NCBI RefSeq assembly: GCF_905220415.1
Contig: NC_059539.1
Span: 10,664,001 to 10,728,000 of the forward strand
Source: Colias croceus
Taxonomy: Eukaryota > Arthropoda > Insecta > Lepidoptera > Pieridae
Direction of reading: 5' to 3'
DNA: 64,000 bases
Every line of letters starts with the position of its first letter. The stretch's first letter is position 1. The position numbers and the translations under genes were made by a program. Under the pieces are notes generated by a model. It was not told the DNA's origin. It saw nothing but the letters and a program-made list of their open reading frames with translations, and ran no database searches. Below are positions 47,353 to 60,287 of this stretch, one piece after another.

Positions 47353-49932
47353 TTACATACTTTTAAACCTGAATGATTTGATGCTACTTTAAAGCCTTTT
47401 TACTACAAAAACGTATATTTTATACGTTTTTCTCTCAAATATGAATGAAATGAACAAACACGCTGCATGTGTGACACAGATCCGAGTTATCGCTCGTTTG
47501 TAAATAGGTAAATGGGTCAAATGCATTGCGTATGTTATCTTGCTTCGTGGGAACTTGAGCTACCAAAATATATTTTTAGTAATACCTAGTTAATATAGTC
47601 TGTGGTATGGTAATATCTCTTTGTATTTGTTTTTATGTTTAATATTGAAATTGCAATCAACGCGTTAATTCTAAAGGCAAAAAAGGACAGATCCGGCGGG
47701 CAGATATGTGCGTGTAGTCATTTTTAAAATGTATAATTTTCTTTGGCTCACCTTTATATGTGACAAAATACCTATACAATTAATTATTTAAACTACATTT
47801 TCGTGTTTTTTGTTCATTTTCTATTTCTCTTACACAAAAATGCGATAATTTCCTTCCTCCAACAACACTAAATAAGACTTTATCTTTGAATCATTCACAC
47901 AACTATGTATCATGTTCCTAGAAGAATTTTAAAGCAATTCTTTGTCTCTTTGGTGCGTTTTGTTACGCAAGACGTGTCGAAACTCATGCACAAGCGAGTT
48001 TTCTAAATTTCAAACGTGTCGGATGCATTTAATTATACGCAATCTTTTAACAGATGTTTATAAATAAATACGGTATGACATAAACATCTCGATAAAATAT
48101 TGTTTTTAAAACTCAAAGAGCTACAATAAGGCTTTGTGATATAGGCTATAATATGAAATTATTGTAATGTCACCGATTTTTGGTAAGTGTACACAGTTAG
48201 AATTACATCTGTCTGTTTAAAGTGGGTTAAATCGAGTCTAAAGGGGTTAATATATAAACACAGATGAAGCTAATAAAAGCGTGTTAATAAAAAACATTGC
48301 AAATGTCTGTACAAGACCAGTGATTGATGATTTTCGTCCCAATGGACTGTTAGATTCTCTTATCCATTCATTCTTTATTTAACAAGGTTTTATTTATCAT
48401 ACTTATTGTATAATATCAGTTACACCAATATTTTGTTATATTTTTAAGAAACCTATCGTTTCTTATAAATTCGCGTACAACAATATTTACCTTTTGTTAC
48501 CATTTAATGCATTGATAAGATTAGATTACTTTTATAATAACCGATTTAAAGGCGCCATCAAATTAGTTATTGTCAAGAATTTGTGTTTGGTATTTTGATG
48601 AACTTCGTCGCGCAAATCGAAGAAAGCGTTTAGTTATGTAACAATAATAAAACAGTATTAAAGTATAATTTAACGGATTAAAATCAATCAAATATAAATT
48701 ATTAATTGTTTTGTATTGACAAATATTAAATATTCTCTTTTTTAACCAAGCAAATGAACACAATTCCAATGTAAAGATACACGATTTCCAAACTATTTAA
48801 AATCGGTGGGAAAATCATTAAAATCATAATCGTTACAAAGCTTTTAATTTTCACCACATTATCAGTTATCAGATAATCTAGGTACCTAGCTATCTATCTT
48901 TTAAATTAAATATATTTTTACTAGCTTCATTCCCTAGCTCCATTCAAACTCATTCCATAATCATATTAAAACAATACATATTTTCATGGATCCAAAACTC
49001 CCTACAAAGGTTCGTTTGAACCAACTTTCTACTGCGTTTTGAACGCGGCACGACAAACGAATAGAAAGTTGCAAGTACGTTGCATTGCGTATACGCATCG
49101 GTTGAAATTTGAACTATGTAAGAAGTTTCGGTCCGATGACCCACTTTGGGGCACTGCGTTTTGAACAAAGAGCTTGTGTGTGCGTCGTATAGAATCGGTG
49201 AAATTTTCGCATGTGTGTGAGTTTTTGTTTGACGTTTGTTATTGTAAATATACTATGTTTATTAAGTGTGATTGTGTTATATCTGTTGCGTTGTGTCGAA
49301 ATACTTCCCTCCTGATAATGCTAAAAAGGGCTTGATGCACTCCAAACCGTTTTTATCCAAGATTAACTTTACTTTTATTTTGTTTTAGCCTTGTTGTACT
49401 AGCTAATACTACTTAATTATAACAAAAAGATACTTCATAGTAGGTACCGTACATGCAACTAAATTATAGAGAACGTCAATTTAATGGTTTAAAATCACAC
49501 CTTGCATTTGAATATATTAAACTACATCAAAAAGTAACTGTTAAGCTTTCCGGTAAATCATAATAAAATACTTCAATATGCATAACTTATCAGTATTCAA
49601 ACTCCGAAAATAGACAAACGAAACTAACGTTTCAAATTACAAAGTTCGTAATATCATAGTAATATCTTTAATAAGTGTTAATTGGTATAAGTTTATCGTC
49701 CCTACTAATCGCCAACTTATAACACCCCTCTTGTTGGTACCTATTTAAAGAATTGTGCTTCTTTGGTAGGTAATAAAGAAACTGACCAATTTTTCTTTTT
49801 CGTACAGGCTGTAGGTATTTCTTTTTTTTTTGCCCGGGTAATCCGAGCCTCGGCAATTGACCTGCCCGAGCGCGCGTACGTAGTTACTATTTAATAGTTA
49901 GTAATCAACAATTAAGTAATCGGGGCCCAGGT
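47353..49932. other. Non-coding DNA, nothing firm
   Basis: Mostly AT-rich. 48990-49240 is less AT-rich and contains repeated 'actgcgttttgaac' (49029 and 49152), possibly an old repeat. No gene seen. Confidence 0.4.
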
Positions 49933-50104
49933 AGTGAAGGAAAACATCGAGAGGAAACCGACATGTCGAAGAATCAAAAGTTCGACATGTGTCATCCGCT
50001 AACCCACACTTGGCCAGCGTGGTGGATTATGGCCTGTACGGTGCACCCTCATAGGAGGCTCGTGATCCAGCAGTGGGAACGTATTTGGGCTGATGATGAT
50101 GCCC
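49933..50104 (+). mobile_element. 5'-truncated tRNA-derived SINE
   Basis: Matches the 33601 SINE in the opposite orientation: 'aaccgacatgtcgaagaatc', 'ccagcgtggtggattatggc', 'ccagcagtgggaacgtat' and a 'gctgatgatgatg' tail. The tRNA-like head is missing. Confidence 0.85.
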
Positions 50105-51674
50105 AGGTAATATTTAGTAACTATATTATAAGAAATCTGTGGCCCGAGGCCTGGGAAGAGGCGAGGCAGCTGCAAACTAGCGACTACGAACATTTATATA
50201 TACATTTTTCTATGCGTGCACTATACCTTTCACCATGGTTGCAACTCGAAAGCGACATCTTATATAACGGTAGAGGCGTGGCCATGCAAGTACATGCACC
50301 TACTAACAATAAGCCGAACTGATGAGCTCAAATTAGCATGTTTGAATGCGGCTTTATGGTAATTTATAACTTTTATTCAATCGCGTGAAAATAATTTTTG
50401 AAACGGGATTTAGTCGTTAATTTAAAATATGTACTATAAATATTAAATACACAGGAAAAATACAAAAAGTACTTTTACATATAAATGCATGCAATCCATG
50501 TTCACACTTTATTTACAATACTGTATTATTATGACTGCATAATATTGTGTATTCACTACATAAAAATTAAATACAGTGAAAATATCACATGTATAATACA
50601 TGCAATTACATGTAAACCATCGTGCTCATCACACGCATAAAAATCTCATTATCATTTACACCTTAAAATTCGCTTATTACCCTCACACCATTCTCATCCT
50701 TATTGCTATTAGGTAGATGCCAAAATCGCATACCAAAAATAACAATAGGCCGAATAAAATCATGTTTTTACAATACGTAATTGAACCTGTGTGGGACAGT
50801 GTTCGTCCCAAAACTGGTTACATTTGGGTCAAGGATTAGCCACATTATTTTGTCCCCACGCGGAAACGTTCCTTCTCTATATTTTAATGGTACTTTTAAG
50901 GGATACCCAGTGTATATTCTTATACATATTTATGAGGAATAGTTCAATCAACAGAGGCTATTTTATTTGAAAAAACGGTTGCAGTAAGTAAAAAATACTA
51001 GAAACATAAAAAGGTAAGGAAGGTATCATTACTCTTGAATATAAGTAATTTCTAATTACTAATTAGTAATTACTAATTAGTATACCTTATGTACTTCTAA
51101 AGACAGATTTGTATTCAGAGAAAATCACACATAATCTTAAACAGAGAATCCTCACTTGGCAGGAGTTTTATGACTTCAAAATCGATGGATTGAAGCCAGC
51201 TATTAGCAAGATTCTGTATACCTAGTCACAAATCACAATACTAGACACGACAAAATTTTAGCCGATAAGCAGCAAAGCAAGATTTTGTCAAACAGTAACA
51301 ACAATATTAGATTAGACATGACAAAATTTAAAAACTCCTATATATAATTACGAATAAACTAATTCTAAATTAGTTCATTTGTCAAAAAAAAAGTCTACAT
51401 TCCGCACGCACACAAACACAGGTACACTGCACACACACCGTGGCCTTGGGAGTTACGTAAGCGTCGCGCCTCGGAGGTCCTCTGTCCTTGGCCCTCCCGG
51501 CCCTCCCCCTTGCCTGGGATTTCGCCTAGACGCAGCGAGCGAAAGGAAACGTGCAATGTAATTAGGTACCTAATGTATAAATAATGATTAATTATTGTCG
51601 TCAAAGGAATCCTTGATGTTTAGTTTTAGTTTAGATCGCAAGGATCGCACAAATGTAATGCGAAATGATAGTAA
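50105..51674. other. Non-coding DNA with a GC-rich patch at about 51420-51560
   Basis: AT-rich except for 'ggccctcccggccctccccc' and surroundings. Self-complementary 'taattactaattagtaatta' near 51052-51082. No gene seen. Confidence 0.4.
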
Positions 51675-51871
51675 TCTATACTAATATTATAAAGCTGAAG
51701 AGTTTGTTTGTTTGTTTCAACGCGCTAATCTCAGGAACTACTGGTCCGATTTGAAAAATTATTTCAGTGTTAGATAGCTCATTTATCGAAGAAGGCTATA
51801 GACTTCTCGGATCATCACGCTACGGCCAACAGGAGTGGAGCCACGGGGGTGAAACCGCGCGGAGCAGCTAG
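51675..51871 (+). mobile_element. Complete short Helitron (family A)
   Basis: TC at 51675 after A; CTAG at 51868-51871 before T; 3' hairpin-like 'gtgaaaccgcgcggagcag'. Best complete copy of the family in this orientation. Confidence 0.9.
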
Positions 51872-52013
51872 TAAATGACATGATGTATAGGTATCGAGTT
51901 TGTACCTACTTATAAGTTCCATCGCGTATTTAATCAGCTGTTGTAGCCCATTTGTTGGTTTTTGTGAAAAACTAAAGAAGTAGATAAAGGAATTTCGATG
52001 TTATAAACGGAGT

Positions 52014-52068
52014 TACTAATATTATAAAGCTGAAGAGTTTGTTTGTTTGTTTAAACGCGCTAATAATT
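52014..52068 (+). mobile_element. Truncated Helitron (family A, 5' end only)
   Basis: 'ttactaatattataaagctg' to 'aacgcgctaataatt', then unrelated DNA. Confidence 0.75.
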
Positions 52069-52608
52069 AATCCAGGTCCAGTTCTATGTAATATAATATA
52101 ATTAAAACAATATTTAATTATTATAAAAGATATACATAATTACAGTTCATTTATTAATTTTCTTAGAATATTTACATATTTTCGATATCAAAGTATGTAT
52201 ATTAAAAAACTAAATAGAAAGGTAAATTTCAGTAAATACGTGTTATTATCTTATAGGCTATAATTTCGTCATAATCTGAAAATTGCCTAATACATTTAGA
52301 ATACGTTAAATTAAATTACATCTTTATCTCCAAGTGAGAACTGGTTTTTGATATATCATTCAATTCAATGCATATTAATTTCCACGTGATATAAATATAT
52401 TATATAAATTGCGAACTATTTTATAAAACTCATTCACTTTGCTTTTTGATTAGAAATTCTCGTTTCTATGAAAACAAATTAAAAAAGATTATAAAGAAAT
52501 TTAGACAGTGATTTAATAACAGTTTTCCACTTAGTATGAATTTTCGATCTATAAGTTCGAGTTTTTATGAAAGTTTGCCAGTAAATTGTTTCTTAGATTT
52601 ATCAAATA

Positions 52609-52790
52609 CTAGTTCCGCCCCGGCTTCGCCAGTGGTACATATTTTACAATAAAAAGTAGCCTATGTTCTTTCTCAGGGTCTAAAGATTGTCTGTGCCAAA
52701 TTTCATCAAAATCGGTCCAGTGGTTTATGAGCCTATGCATTACAATCAAACAAACAAACAAAGTTTTCCTCTTTATAATATTAGTGTAGA
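52609..52790 (-). mobile_element. Short mosaic Helitron (family B 3' end, different 5' part)
   Basis: CTAG at 52609, 'ccgccccggcttcgccagtg', then 'aaaaagtagcctatgttctt' as in Lep1, and an 'acaaacaaacaaa' 5' part. Confidence 0.8.
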
Positions 52791-53024
52791 AAAAGCACGG
52801 GCAAACGGGTTAGCGCATCAGATTATAACTTATAAGTAATCCCCGTTGCCTTGTGAAATACATTTTTAACAGATGTTTATCAATTAAATACGTGTGTCTT
52901 GAGAATAGAAAATTGGTAGGAAATAGGGCTGCCAACCGTTTTAATTTTATTGTCTCAGTTACTAACATTTTTATCATTTGTGAATGAATTTAAAATAATA
53001 CGTTTGTTCTTTAATAATGGCATG

Positions 53025-53916
53025 TATATGTCGTGGTCATATCGTAGATTTGATCATTTCATGATATGAGTGGCCATTTCACGAAATGGTCGCATATCGT
53101 GAAATGGCCAACATAGTTTGATCAGATCGTTAAATCGTCAACGTTTCACGATTTGGTCATCCACATTTGGCCAGATCGTATAAAATATAAAGAGTCCGTA
53201 AAATATTAAAAAATTTCAGAATAATTATGTTCTAAAAACTTGTTTAATGTCATTTAAGTTAGTGCCGCGGCAGCGGCCGGCGAATGCCAGAAGCGAATCG
53301 TTTTTGCAATAGAAAACAGTTACTTAGGTTAGGTTAGGTTAGACTTTGATAAACAACGCACGAGCCGAGCGAGCAAAGCGAGCGTGCCGCGGTAGCGGCC
53401 GGCGAGTGCCAGAAGCGGATCGCTTTTTAAAAAACAAACAATTATAATAATATAGTAGTTAGTAGTTTCTTAAATTATTTTATTTAAGTCGCATTTTTTC
53501 TTAAATACATATAAGATATCCACATTTTCCATAGTACTCGTACCTCTTCGTCGTAAATTCTTTGCTATGACTTTCTTCATAATATTGTTATTAAACGAAT
53601 TATGAAGTTTTTAACTGCGAATAATTTAATTTTCGCCAGCGGCCGCCATCTTATCACATAAACACAGAGCTTGCAGCGCCTCTACCAACGATTAATGTAA
53701 CTATTTTACGATATGATCAAATAATTTTGATCATTTCATGAAAAAACCGTGCGTTAGTTGGCCATATCGTGAAACGATTTCTTATCATTGATCTGCCCAA
53801 ACCACATCATGATGTGGCCAAACTAAATTGGCCATTTCACGATATGCGACCATTTCGTGAAATGGCCACTCATATCATGAAATGATCAAATCTACGATAT
53901 GACCACGACATATATA
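53025..53916. mobile_element. 892-bp element with long (~86 bp identical) terminal inverted repeats
   Basis: The ends 'tatatgtcgtggtcatatcg' and its reverse complement are identical for about 86 bases (53025-53110 and 53831-53916). Beyond them they are related but diverged. Arms are rich in 'gatcatttcatgatatg' and 'ggccatttcacgaaatgg', themselves near-palindromes. The interior has a duplicated block (below) and no transposase. Possible TATA-type target site; class unknown. Confidence 0.85.
53264..53425. repeat. Two copies of a ~120-bp module related to the Helitron 115-bp array, with (TTAGG)4
   Basis: 'gcggcagcggccggcgaatg' at 53269 and 'gcggtagcggccggcgagtg' at 53389, with 'gcacgagccgagcgagcaaa' between. 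TTAGG repeats lie at 53324-53342. The same words occur in the 21540-22400 array. Confidence 0.75.
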
Positions 53917-55039
53917 TTATAATTTATACATATTATATTTGTACTTTACACTTCAGGTGTATGGAGTTTCTATAAATTATTGTAGTGAGTGTTCAATATC
54001 TTTGTAGGTTTTAATATCATTAAATTATGTATTATTTCATGAAATATAAAAACGTGAGGATAGTCATACGACTACCTAAATGTAAAATAAGTCATTGCTT
54101 ACAACCCTATCCATAGTTTTGTCACAGTATTACAATATTCTTTCCGTTTTGTCGTAGCAGTTTCTATTAAAATTTTAACAAAACTCACGTGCCTTGAAAA
54201 CGTGTTTGAGTTTATGTTATTATTATTAAAATACTGAGTAAACTATAAATTAGATCCATATTTCATACTTCAAGCTAAAACATTCGATCAATTATTAAAA
54301 GTTAAAACTATCGATGCAAATGCTATAATTACCTAAATCATATTACTGCATGTATATATTACTATATACTGTATAATATTTCTAATAGGTATGCAAGATT
54401 TCGATAGCAAGTAAGTACTTACCTACTTATGAATATTTTATCAAGTACTGAATATTTCCGCATAATATTATGTTTAGCTATTTGTCGTCTAATCAATTGT
54501 TATCATTTCAAGTCTATGAAATAAAGGTTATCCAATTGCAGATACCACGTGGCTTTACTCGCTGAATCTAATCGTTTTATATTCGGTAGTAATAATTGAT
54601 ACTTACGGAACGTAAAATTGTAAGTACATATTTACGTTCTCTTCAGTAGTTCGCAAGGCGTCGCGTGCTTTTGAAGAAAGTGTTAAAACTTAAAAGGACT
54701 TATGTTTTTGAATTTTTAATGTTTGTGTAAATTCAACATTCTTTAATCTATTGGTTGTTTGTTAGTGTTTTAAGATGTAGGTAGTAATAGCCAGTGTGTT
54801 ATTACGCATACTGTTTTATAGTAATCTAGGTTTTAATAAAGCTCTGAAAAATATACCAGTACAATGACCTTTTATACCTAATGCAGGAAACAGAATAATA
54901 GTTATCAGTAGGTACCTACCTACATGCTATATATAAGTGCCTATAAAGTTTGTATCAAACGTAAAAAGAAATGGATAAAGCATTGGAGTCTCTTTGTTGC
55001 ATGACTTAAACATAGATACAGTAAACAAATACAAAGTTT
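53917..55039. other. Non-coding AT-rich DNA
   Basis: No gene. Minus-strand donor-like AGGTAAGT at 54417-54424 (rightward exon end would be 54423) is the closest consensus to a chinmo 5' exon boundary, but flanking DNA is not exon-like. Confidence 0.35.
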
Positions 55040-56170
55040 AACGATGTCGTTCAAATGTGCAAACTGTCAAAAAACGGTCGACGTCCAAGGCAGGCCGGCT
55101 CTGAGGCGGTAGGCGCTAATAGGCGAGTGCGGGGCCGCGTTGACAGTCTCTATGCAAATGGTAATGCGACGAGACCAGTTTCGCCTCAAAGCGGTTCCGG
55201 GCCTACCTACTCTTGGCCGCTCTATTCACGCCCATAATTATCTCTGAACGTATGCTCGTAAACTGGATTCTCCATGAATTCATTAGGCGCACGACAAATC
55301 GACGGTTGTGTGGGATTATTTTCAATTAAACATCAAAATCGCCGATACGGAACCAGCTAGGCGATATCGAGCAAAAAATTGTGATGCAATATAGGTGTAT
55401 AAAAAAAGATACGGTTGTCTCATTATCAAGTTCAATAGCCCCGAAACGACAGCACGTGTATGCAAAAACTGGGAAACGATCGATATCTATGCAAAAATAT
55501 CCTCTCGATGGAAGATTTTAAGGCGCAATCTGCGCTACTACTTCGCGCGTTAAAATTTATCGCATGCTACGGGGTGTCAACACGCATTTATCAATGACAT
55601 CGTATTTCGAGCCTAGATTGACTCTCAGATGAGGCTGCTACATTTTCCGGAGGCCGGGTTACGTTAATATTTTCAAAACAATACTTTCCTTGCGTCCATA
55701 AAGTCCAAAATTGCAGTCCTCGAATGCGTTAAGACCGTCAATGCTCTGCCGAGCCGTGCACAAATACCATAGTTCGTCACTGAATGTGCGTTCACTTCGT
55801 ATCACTTGAATCACTAGCACTAGCCCCGGGCGATGTCCGTGCTCACTTCCGCATATTGCAACGCGCTTGTGTCGCCGAGCGCGATAGAGCGACCGCGTAA
55901 CTGCCGAAAGCGTGGCTCGCTAATGCGACCGCCGAAAACTCCTCACTCTGTTCGAATGCAGAAAATTCGGACGCGGCGGGTGGGGGACGCTCTACGAGTA
56001 CGACTATCCGAATCTAAGCGTGTACGTGCAGCGCTTCGCTATGAAAAAATCCAAGGTTAACGCGCTGCCAAAAAAAGACGCACGCAAAATGTAAAAAACG
56101 GCTAGATCGGCGCCTCTCGCGGGCCGTGGTGCAGCTCTGCACACGCTACCGCATTCGTCAGATCTAACTC
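55040..56170 (-). promoter_or_regulatory. CpG-rich region: candidate chinmo promoter and 5' non-coding exon
   Basis: About 1.1 kb of CpG-rich, repeat-free DNA, the only such block upstream of chinmo in the window. Densest at 55830-56160 ('gcgcgatagagcgaccgcgt'). Short open frames show no family. Because the start-codon exon begins at an acceptor, an upstream exon is required, and insect first exons are often CpG-rich like this. No donor site was fixed, so this is inference. Confidence 0.4.
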
Positions 56171-56940
56171 GTGACCTAGGCTTTGTGGAAAACTAGATAA
56201 ATACCTACTCTAAACATTTTTCGTAGCTTCTAATGCACACGGAAAAATTGGCCTTGATTAGTTTTTTCAATTAATAAATAGACGCCAAAATTTTATTGTT
56301 TGGATTTATATACCTAATACCTAGATATTACGAAAATAATTATTAATTTCTTTCATGAAGTACCTACCTACCTAGGTAATTATTGTATGAAATAAATTTC
56401 TTTGTTTGTTTGAATATTTTAGCTGTGAATACATGAATAGATCATGTAGGTATTCATCGATGGTTTATAATTACAGTACCTAGGTAGGTAGGTATTTAAA
56501 GTTATTGTAACACAAACTTAAATGTACCAAAAATGCTCAATGTAGGTACCTATCCATAGGTATTACAAATCCAAATCTTAAGCATGTATTACACTGTACA
56601 TTGTACAATGATGTAATGCTATGTCGTTCGCCTCAAATAACAATGATGCAGCTCACAATTGTATGACCATAAAATCGACGTGACCTTGACTATACTGAGC
56701 GTTTCACAACGTACCACAGAGTATGTAATATTCTAAAGTATATTTATTCTGTGGTAGTCACACCTATATAATTTTCTATGGCGATACCTCCGGAAAACGA
56801 GTGCACGCATAAGACATTTTACGTACCTAATTGGTTGATTCTTTTTTTTTTGTATTACCTATCTGTTAAATTTTATTATCTATGTAGGTATGTTTTTGTA
56901 TGGTGCCTATGACGTAAAGAATGTTAGTTTTTATAAAGAA
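56171..56940. other. Non-coding DNA with clustered 'taggtacctacc' words
   Basis: Palindromic 'acctaggt' and repeats of 'aggtacct' (56355-56575). No gene seen. Confidence 0.4.
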
Positions 56941-57182
56941 CTAGCTTTCCACCCGCGGCTTCGCCCATGCGGTCAAAGAAAAACCCGCATAGTTCCCGTT
57001 CCCGTGGGATTTCCGGGATAAAACCTATCCTATATCCCGGGTTAAAAAGTAGCCTATGTCCTTTCTCGGGTATCAAAATATCTCTATACCAAATTTCATG
57101 CAAATTGGTTCAGTAGTTAAGGCGTGATTGAGTAACAGACAGACAGACAGAGTTACTTTCGCATTTATAATATTAGTATGGA
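56941..57182 (-). mobile_element. Lep1-type Helitron (full length)
   Basis: CTAG at 56941, hairpin 'ccacccgcggcttcgccc', 'gttcccgttcccgtgggatt', an AGAC run, and the 5' end 'tcgcatttataatattagta'. This is the classical Lep1 layout. Confidence 0.9.
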
Positions 57183-57679
57183 CGGAAGATAGAAGACTAA
57201 TTCATAGCAAATTTCTTTAAAATAGTTCAACAATATTCTAAAACAGTCACACTAGTTTATCGATAAAAAATTAGAAATATTTAGTTCGAAACAATAATGC
57301 GATATAATATTTTATTTGATAATTGATATGGATAAAGAAGTAGATAATTTGAATTTAATTTTTCTTGCAAAAATTTTGGGCATAGTTAAGACTAGTAAAA
57401 CGTTTAAGATCTCAATCTTGAGCCCCTGGGAAATATTTATTTACTTAATAATTATTTATTAATAATTTATATTTGAAATATATCATGATTCATAGCATGT
57501 GCATAAAACATGAACAATAGGTAATGTTTCAATATCCTTATCATTATTTTGGCAAGGCCACGTGAGCTATGATAACAGCCTCAGAATTAGAACACAGGGT
57601 GTTCCAATTTATTTTCCAATATTTTTTTTACTACCTATTTTAGTTATTACTAGTTATAAGCTCAGAAAAGTAATTTATA

Positions 57680-57879
57680 CTAGCTTCCGCCCACGACTTT
57701 GTACGTGCATCCCCGTTTTTCCCCGTTCCCGCAAGAATTTCGGGAAATCCTTTCTTAGGGGACGCCTACGTTATGACATCTACCTGCATGCCAAATTTCA
57801 GCCCGATACGTCCAGTGGTTTGGGCTGTGCGTTGATAGATCACTATATCAGTCACCTTTGAGTTTTATATATATATAGA
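57680..57879 (-). mobile_element. Short Helitron (family C)
   Basis: CTAG at 57680; 'gggctgtgcgttgatagatc' and 'cagtcacctttgagttttat'. The partner copy at 62692 is in reverse orientation. Confidence 0.8.
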
Positions 57880-59552
57880 TTATTTGGGTATATAATTTGA
57901 ATTGTATTCAGTAAAACATTAATTTTGAAGCCAAAGTGTCTTACATAAATATAAGCAGGCTGTGAAAATATAAGCAGGTCATTCAACGATAGGTACCTAA
58001 TATACATATTCAATATCGTAATCAGAATATAGATGTGATTTAGATATTAGATGGAATTTGAAAAAAAAAATCTTTTATAGTATTCTAGTCCGCGCCATAT
58101 TGAATCTAGTGTTCAGTAAATACCTAATATATCATTAGTACGTATTGCCCTAAAAATATATTCACATAATATTAAAATTATGCATATGAAAGTCCTATGT
58201 AAAATTTTCTCCTCAAATAGTACCCATTATCGTATTAATGAGTTTCTTAAAAAACTTTGTTTCTATTGATTAACCTCTGCTCAATTATGTCGTTATTATA
58301 AACTCAATACATAAATAGTTCCTTTATTTTCAGAACGATGTTACACTTTATAGTTCTAACAAATTATATCGGTGCTTTAATATCCATAACTAGTTGTATA
58401 CTTGTATACCGGTTTCCTTTGATAGAGTAGGTTGGGCAAAGATTTTTTCATGAGGTTTTGATAAATAATAATACCTATCCTCTTTCGATTTTCTTTGAGG
58501 CCCGAATGGGTGCACTATTTTCACTACATTTGTTGCACTATTTAATAGCAGGTAAGTTACTTTTTGTTTACGGTGAACGAATTTTTATGTCGATAAGGAT
58601 TTGCAAGTGTTTTATATATTGAATCTGCCTGTTAGCCTAAGAAAAATAATAGCAATAAGTTGAAAAAAATGATGAAAGTTGCTACTACAAAATCGTTATG
58701 TTCATATTTAATGACGTCGCGCGAGTTTTTTTTTTATTTTAAATTATATTTTTCCTTATGCACATTTTCAAACTGGAATACTCATTTTTCTAGCATTTTC
58801 AATTATTACTACTGTATTGCTAACTTAATGTTAATTGAATAAATAAATATAAAATGACGCGATGTAATAGTCACGATGATTTACAAAAACAACGATTCAT
58901 ACTTACAATAGCAAAAATATATGAGTTTTGCATTTTAATTGTTCATAAGTACGGAAACATGTTCATAGAAATAATTCCTATACTAATACTGTATATTATA
59001 AACGCAAAAGTTTGTGTAGATATTTGGTACTCTTTCACTTGAAAACTGCTTAACAGTTATTGAATATACTTGGCAGAGAAGTAGCTTATGCACCACAATA
59101 ACACAAGCTATAGATGCTTGCTAATCTACGGATATGTGGGCGATGTCTGAAACTGCGCAGTACCGAAATTTTTAACTAAAAACCAGTCATTTATCGTTTT
59201 AAATCATAATTTCAATGTAGAGTTAAAAGTCATACTGTTAAAAATCAGAAACAAACTACTAGCATTAGTATTAGGTTAGAAACGTTTCCTTTATTTTCCA
59301 AGCCTTTTCCTTTTTTTCCATTATATTCCAAGCGTTTCCTCTAACATTCCAGTCTTGAAAAAAATCGATCGAAAAAATTGAAAAAGAATCCGCCTGTACA
59401 TCGCAGGGCTTACTAAATTCTTGTAGGGTAATCTAATCTATTTTATCAGTCTACTGCATAGGCATATCAATTTTTAACGTTGGGCCGTACAAAAAATAGC
59501 ACTCCGTTCATATCTCACTTTTATATTTTACTTGCATTGGTAGTAAGTAAAC
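57880..59552. other. Non-coding AT-rich DNA
   Basis: No gene; short open frames at 58660-59042 are AT-driven. 'ttccttttttttccattatattcc' repeats near 59285-59352. Confidence 0.4.
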
Positions 59553-60165
59553 ATCCCACCAAAAACATAAATGTAAAATTTGGAGCCGAGTTCAATCGTT
59601 GACTTAATTTGCCAAAAAAAGAAATGAGATCTAAATGTGTGCCAAGTTCTGCAGACAGTCCAGAAATTTATTTACAAAGATGTATTAAGTTCTTAGGTTG
59701 ACTGAAAACTCAATTGTTTTATTTTCCCTTAGAGAACAATGTTTATTCCAAAATATAACTTTTTTAATTTGAATAATATAATTATTTTCACAAAGCAAAC
59801 AACTAATGACCTATTGAACCCCATAATTTGAGGAGGCTAGTTTTTAGAACCTCACAAAATATAAGCAGTATGTAAAACTAGCCTCATCAAATTATGGGGT
59901 TCAATAGGTCATTAGTTGTTTGCTTTGTGAAAATAAATATATTTTTCAAATTAAAAAAGTTATATTTTGGAATAAACATTGTTCTCTAAGGGAAAATAAA
60001 ACAATTGAGTTTTCAGTCAACCTAAGAACTTAATACATCTTTGTAAATAAATTTCTGGACTGTCTGCAGAACTTGGCACACATTTAGATCTCATTTCTTT
60101 TTTTGGCAAATTAAGTCAACGATTGAACTCGGCTCCAAATTTTACATTTATGTTTTTGGTGGGAT
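59553..60165. repeat. 613-bp near-perfect palindrome (about 290-bp arms, about 28-bp loop)
   Basis: From 'atcccaccaaaaacataaat' inward the left arm is matched by the reverse complement ending at 60165, with only a few mismatches and small indels (for example around 59765 and 59940). The loop is about 59846-59873. The arms are AT-rich and non-coding. It is either a long-inverted-repeat transposon or a recent inverted duplication; a transcript would fold into a long hairpin. Confidence 0.9.
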
Positions 60166-60287
60166 ATCATTACTTTTTGTATAGAAAATTACTCTGCAAA
60201 TTTGATTTACTTTATGAATATAATACTTTTTATATACGATTTTTTTATTTTTTCTTGCGGTTTCTCTGTATGGTTTGTTTAGTATTA

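Noticed and set aside
48950..49168. 72-codon minus-strand frame near a less AT-rich patch
   Set aside because: No recognisable domain or splice context; the repeated 'actgcgttttgaac' suggests repeat DNA.
49963..50322. 119-codon plus-strand frame
   Set aside because: First half is the SINE copy; the rest is chance open DNA.
53324..53342. Interstitial telomere (TTAGG)n
   Set aside because: Only about four units inside a transposon, and related to the 'gttaggttaac' words of the Helitron array; chance or module origin is more likely.
55833..56060. 75-codon arginine-rich frame in the CpG-rich block
   Set aside because: Typical by-product of CpG-rich DNA; the block is better explained as promoter or 5' UTR.
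57562..57861. 99-codon plus-strand frame
   Set aside because: Its second half is the family-C Helitron in antisense.
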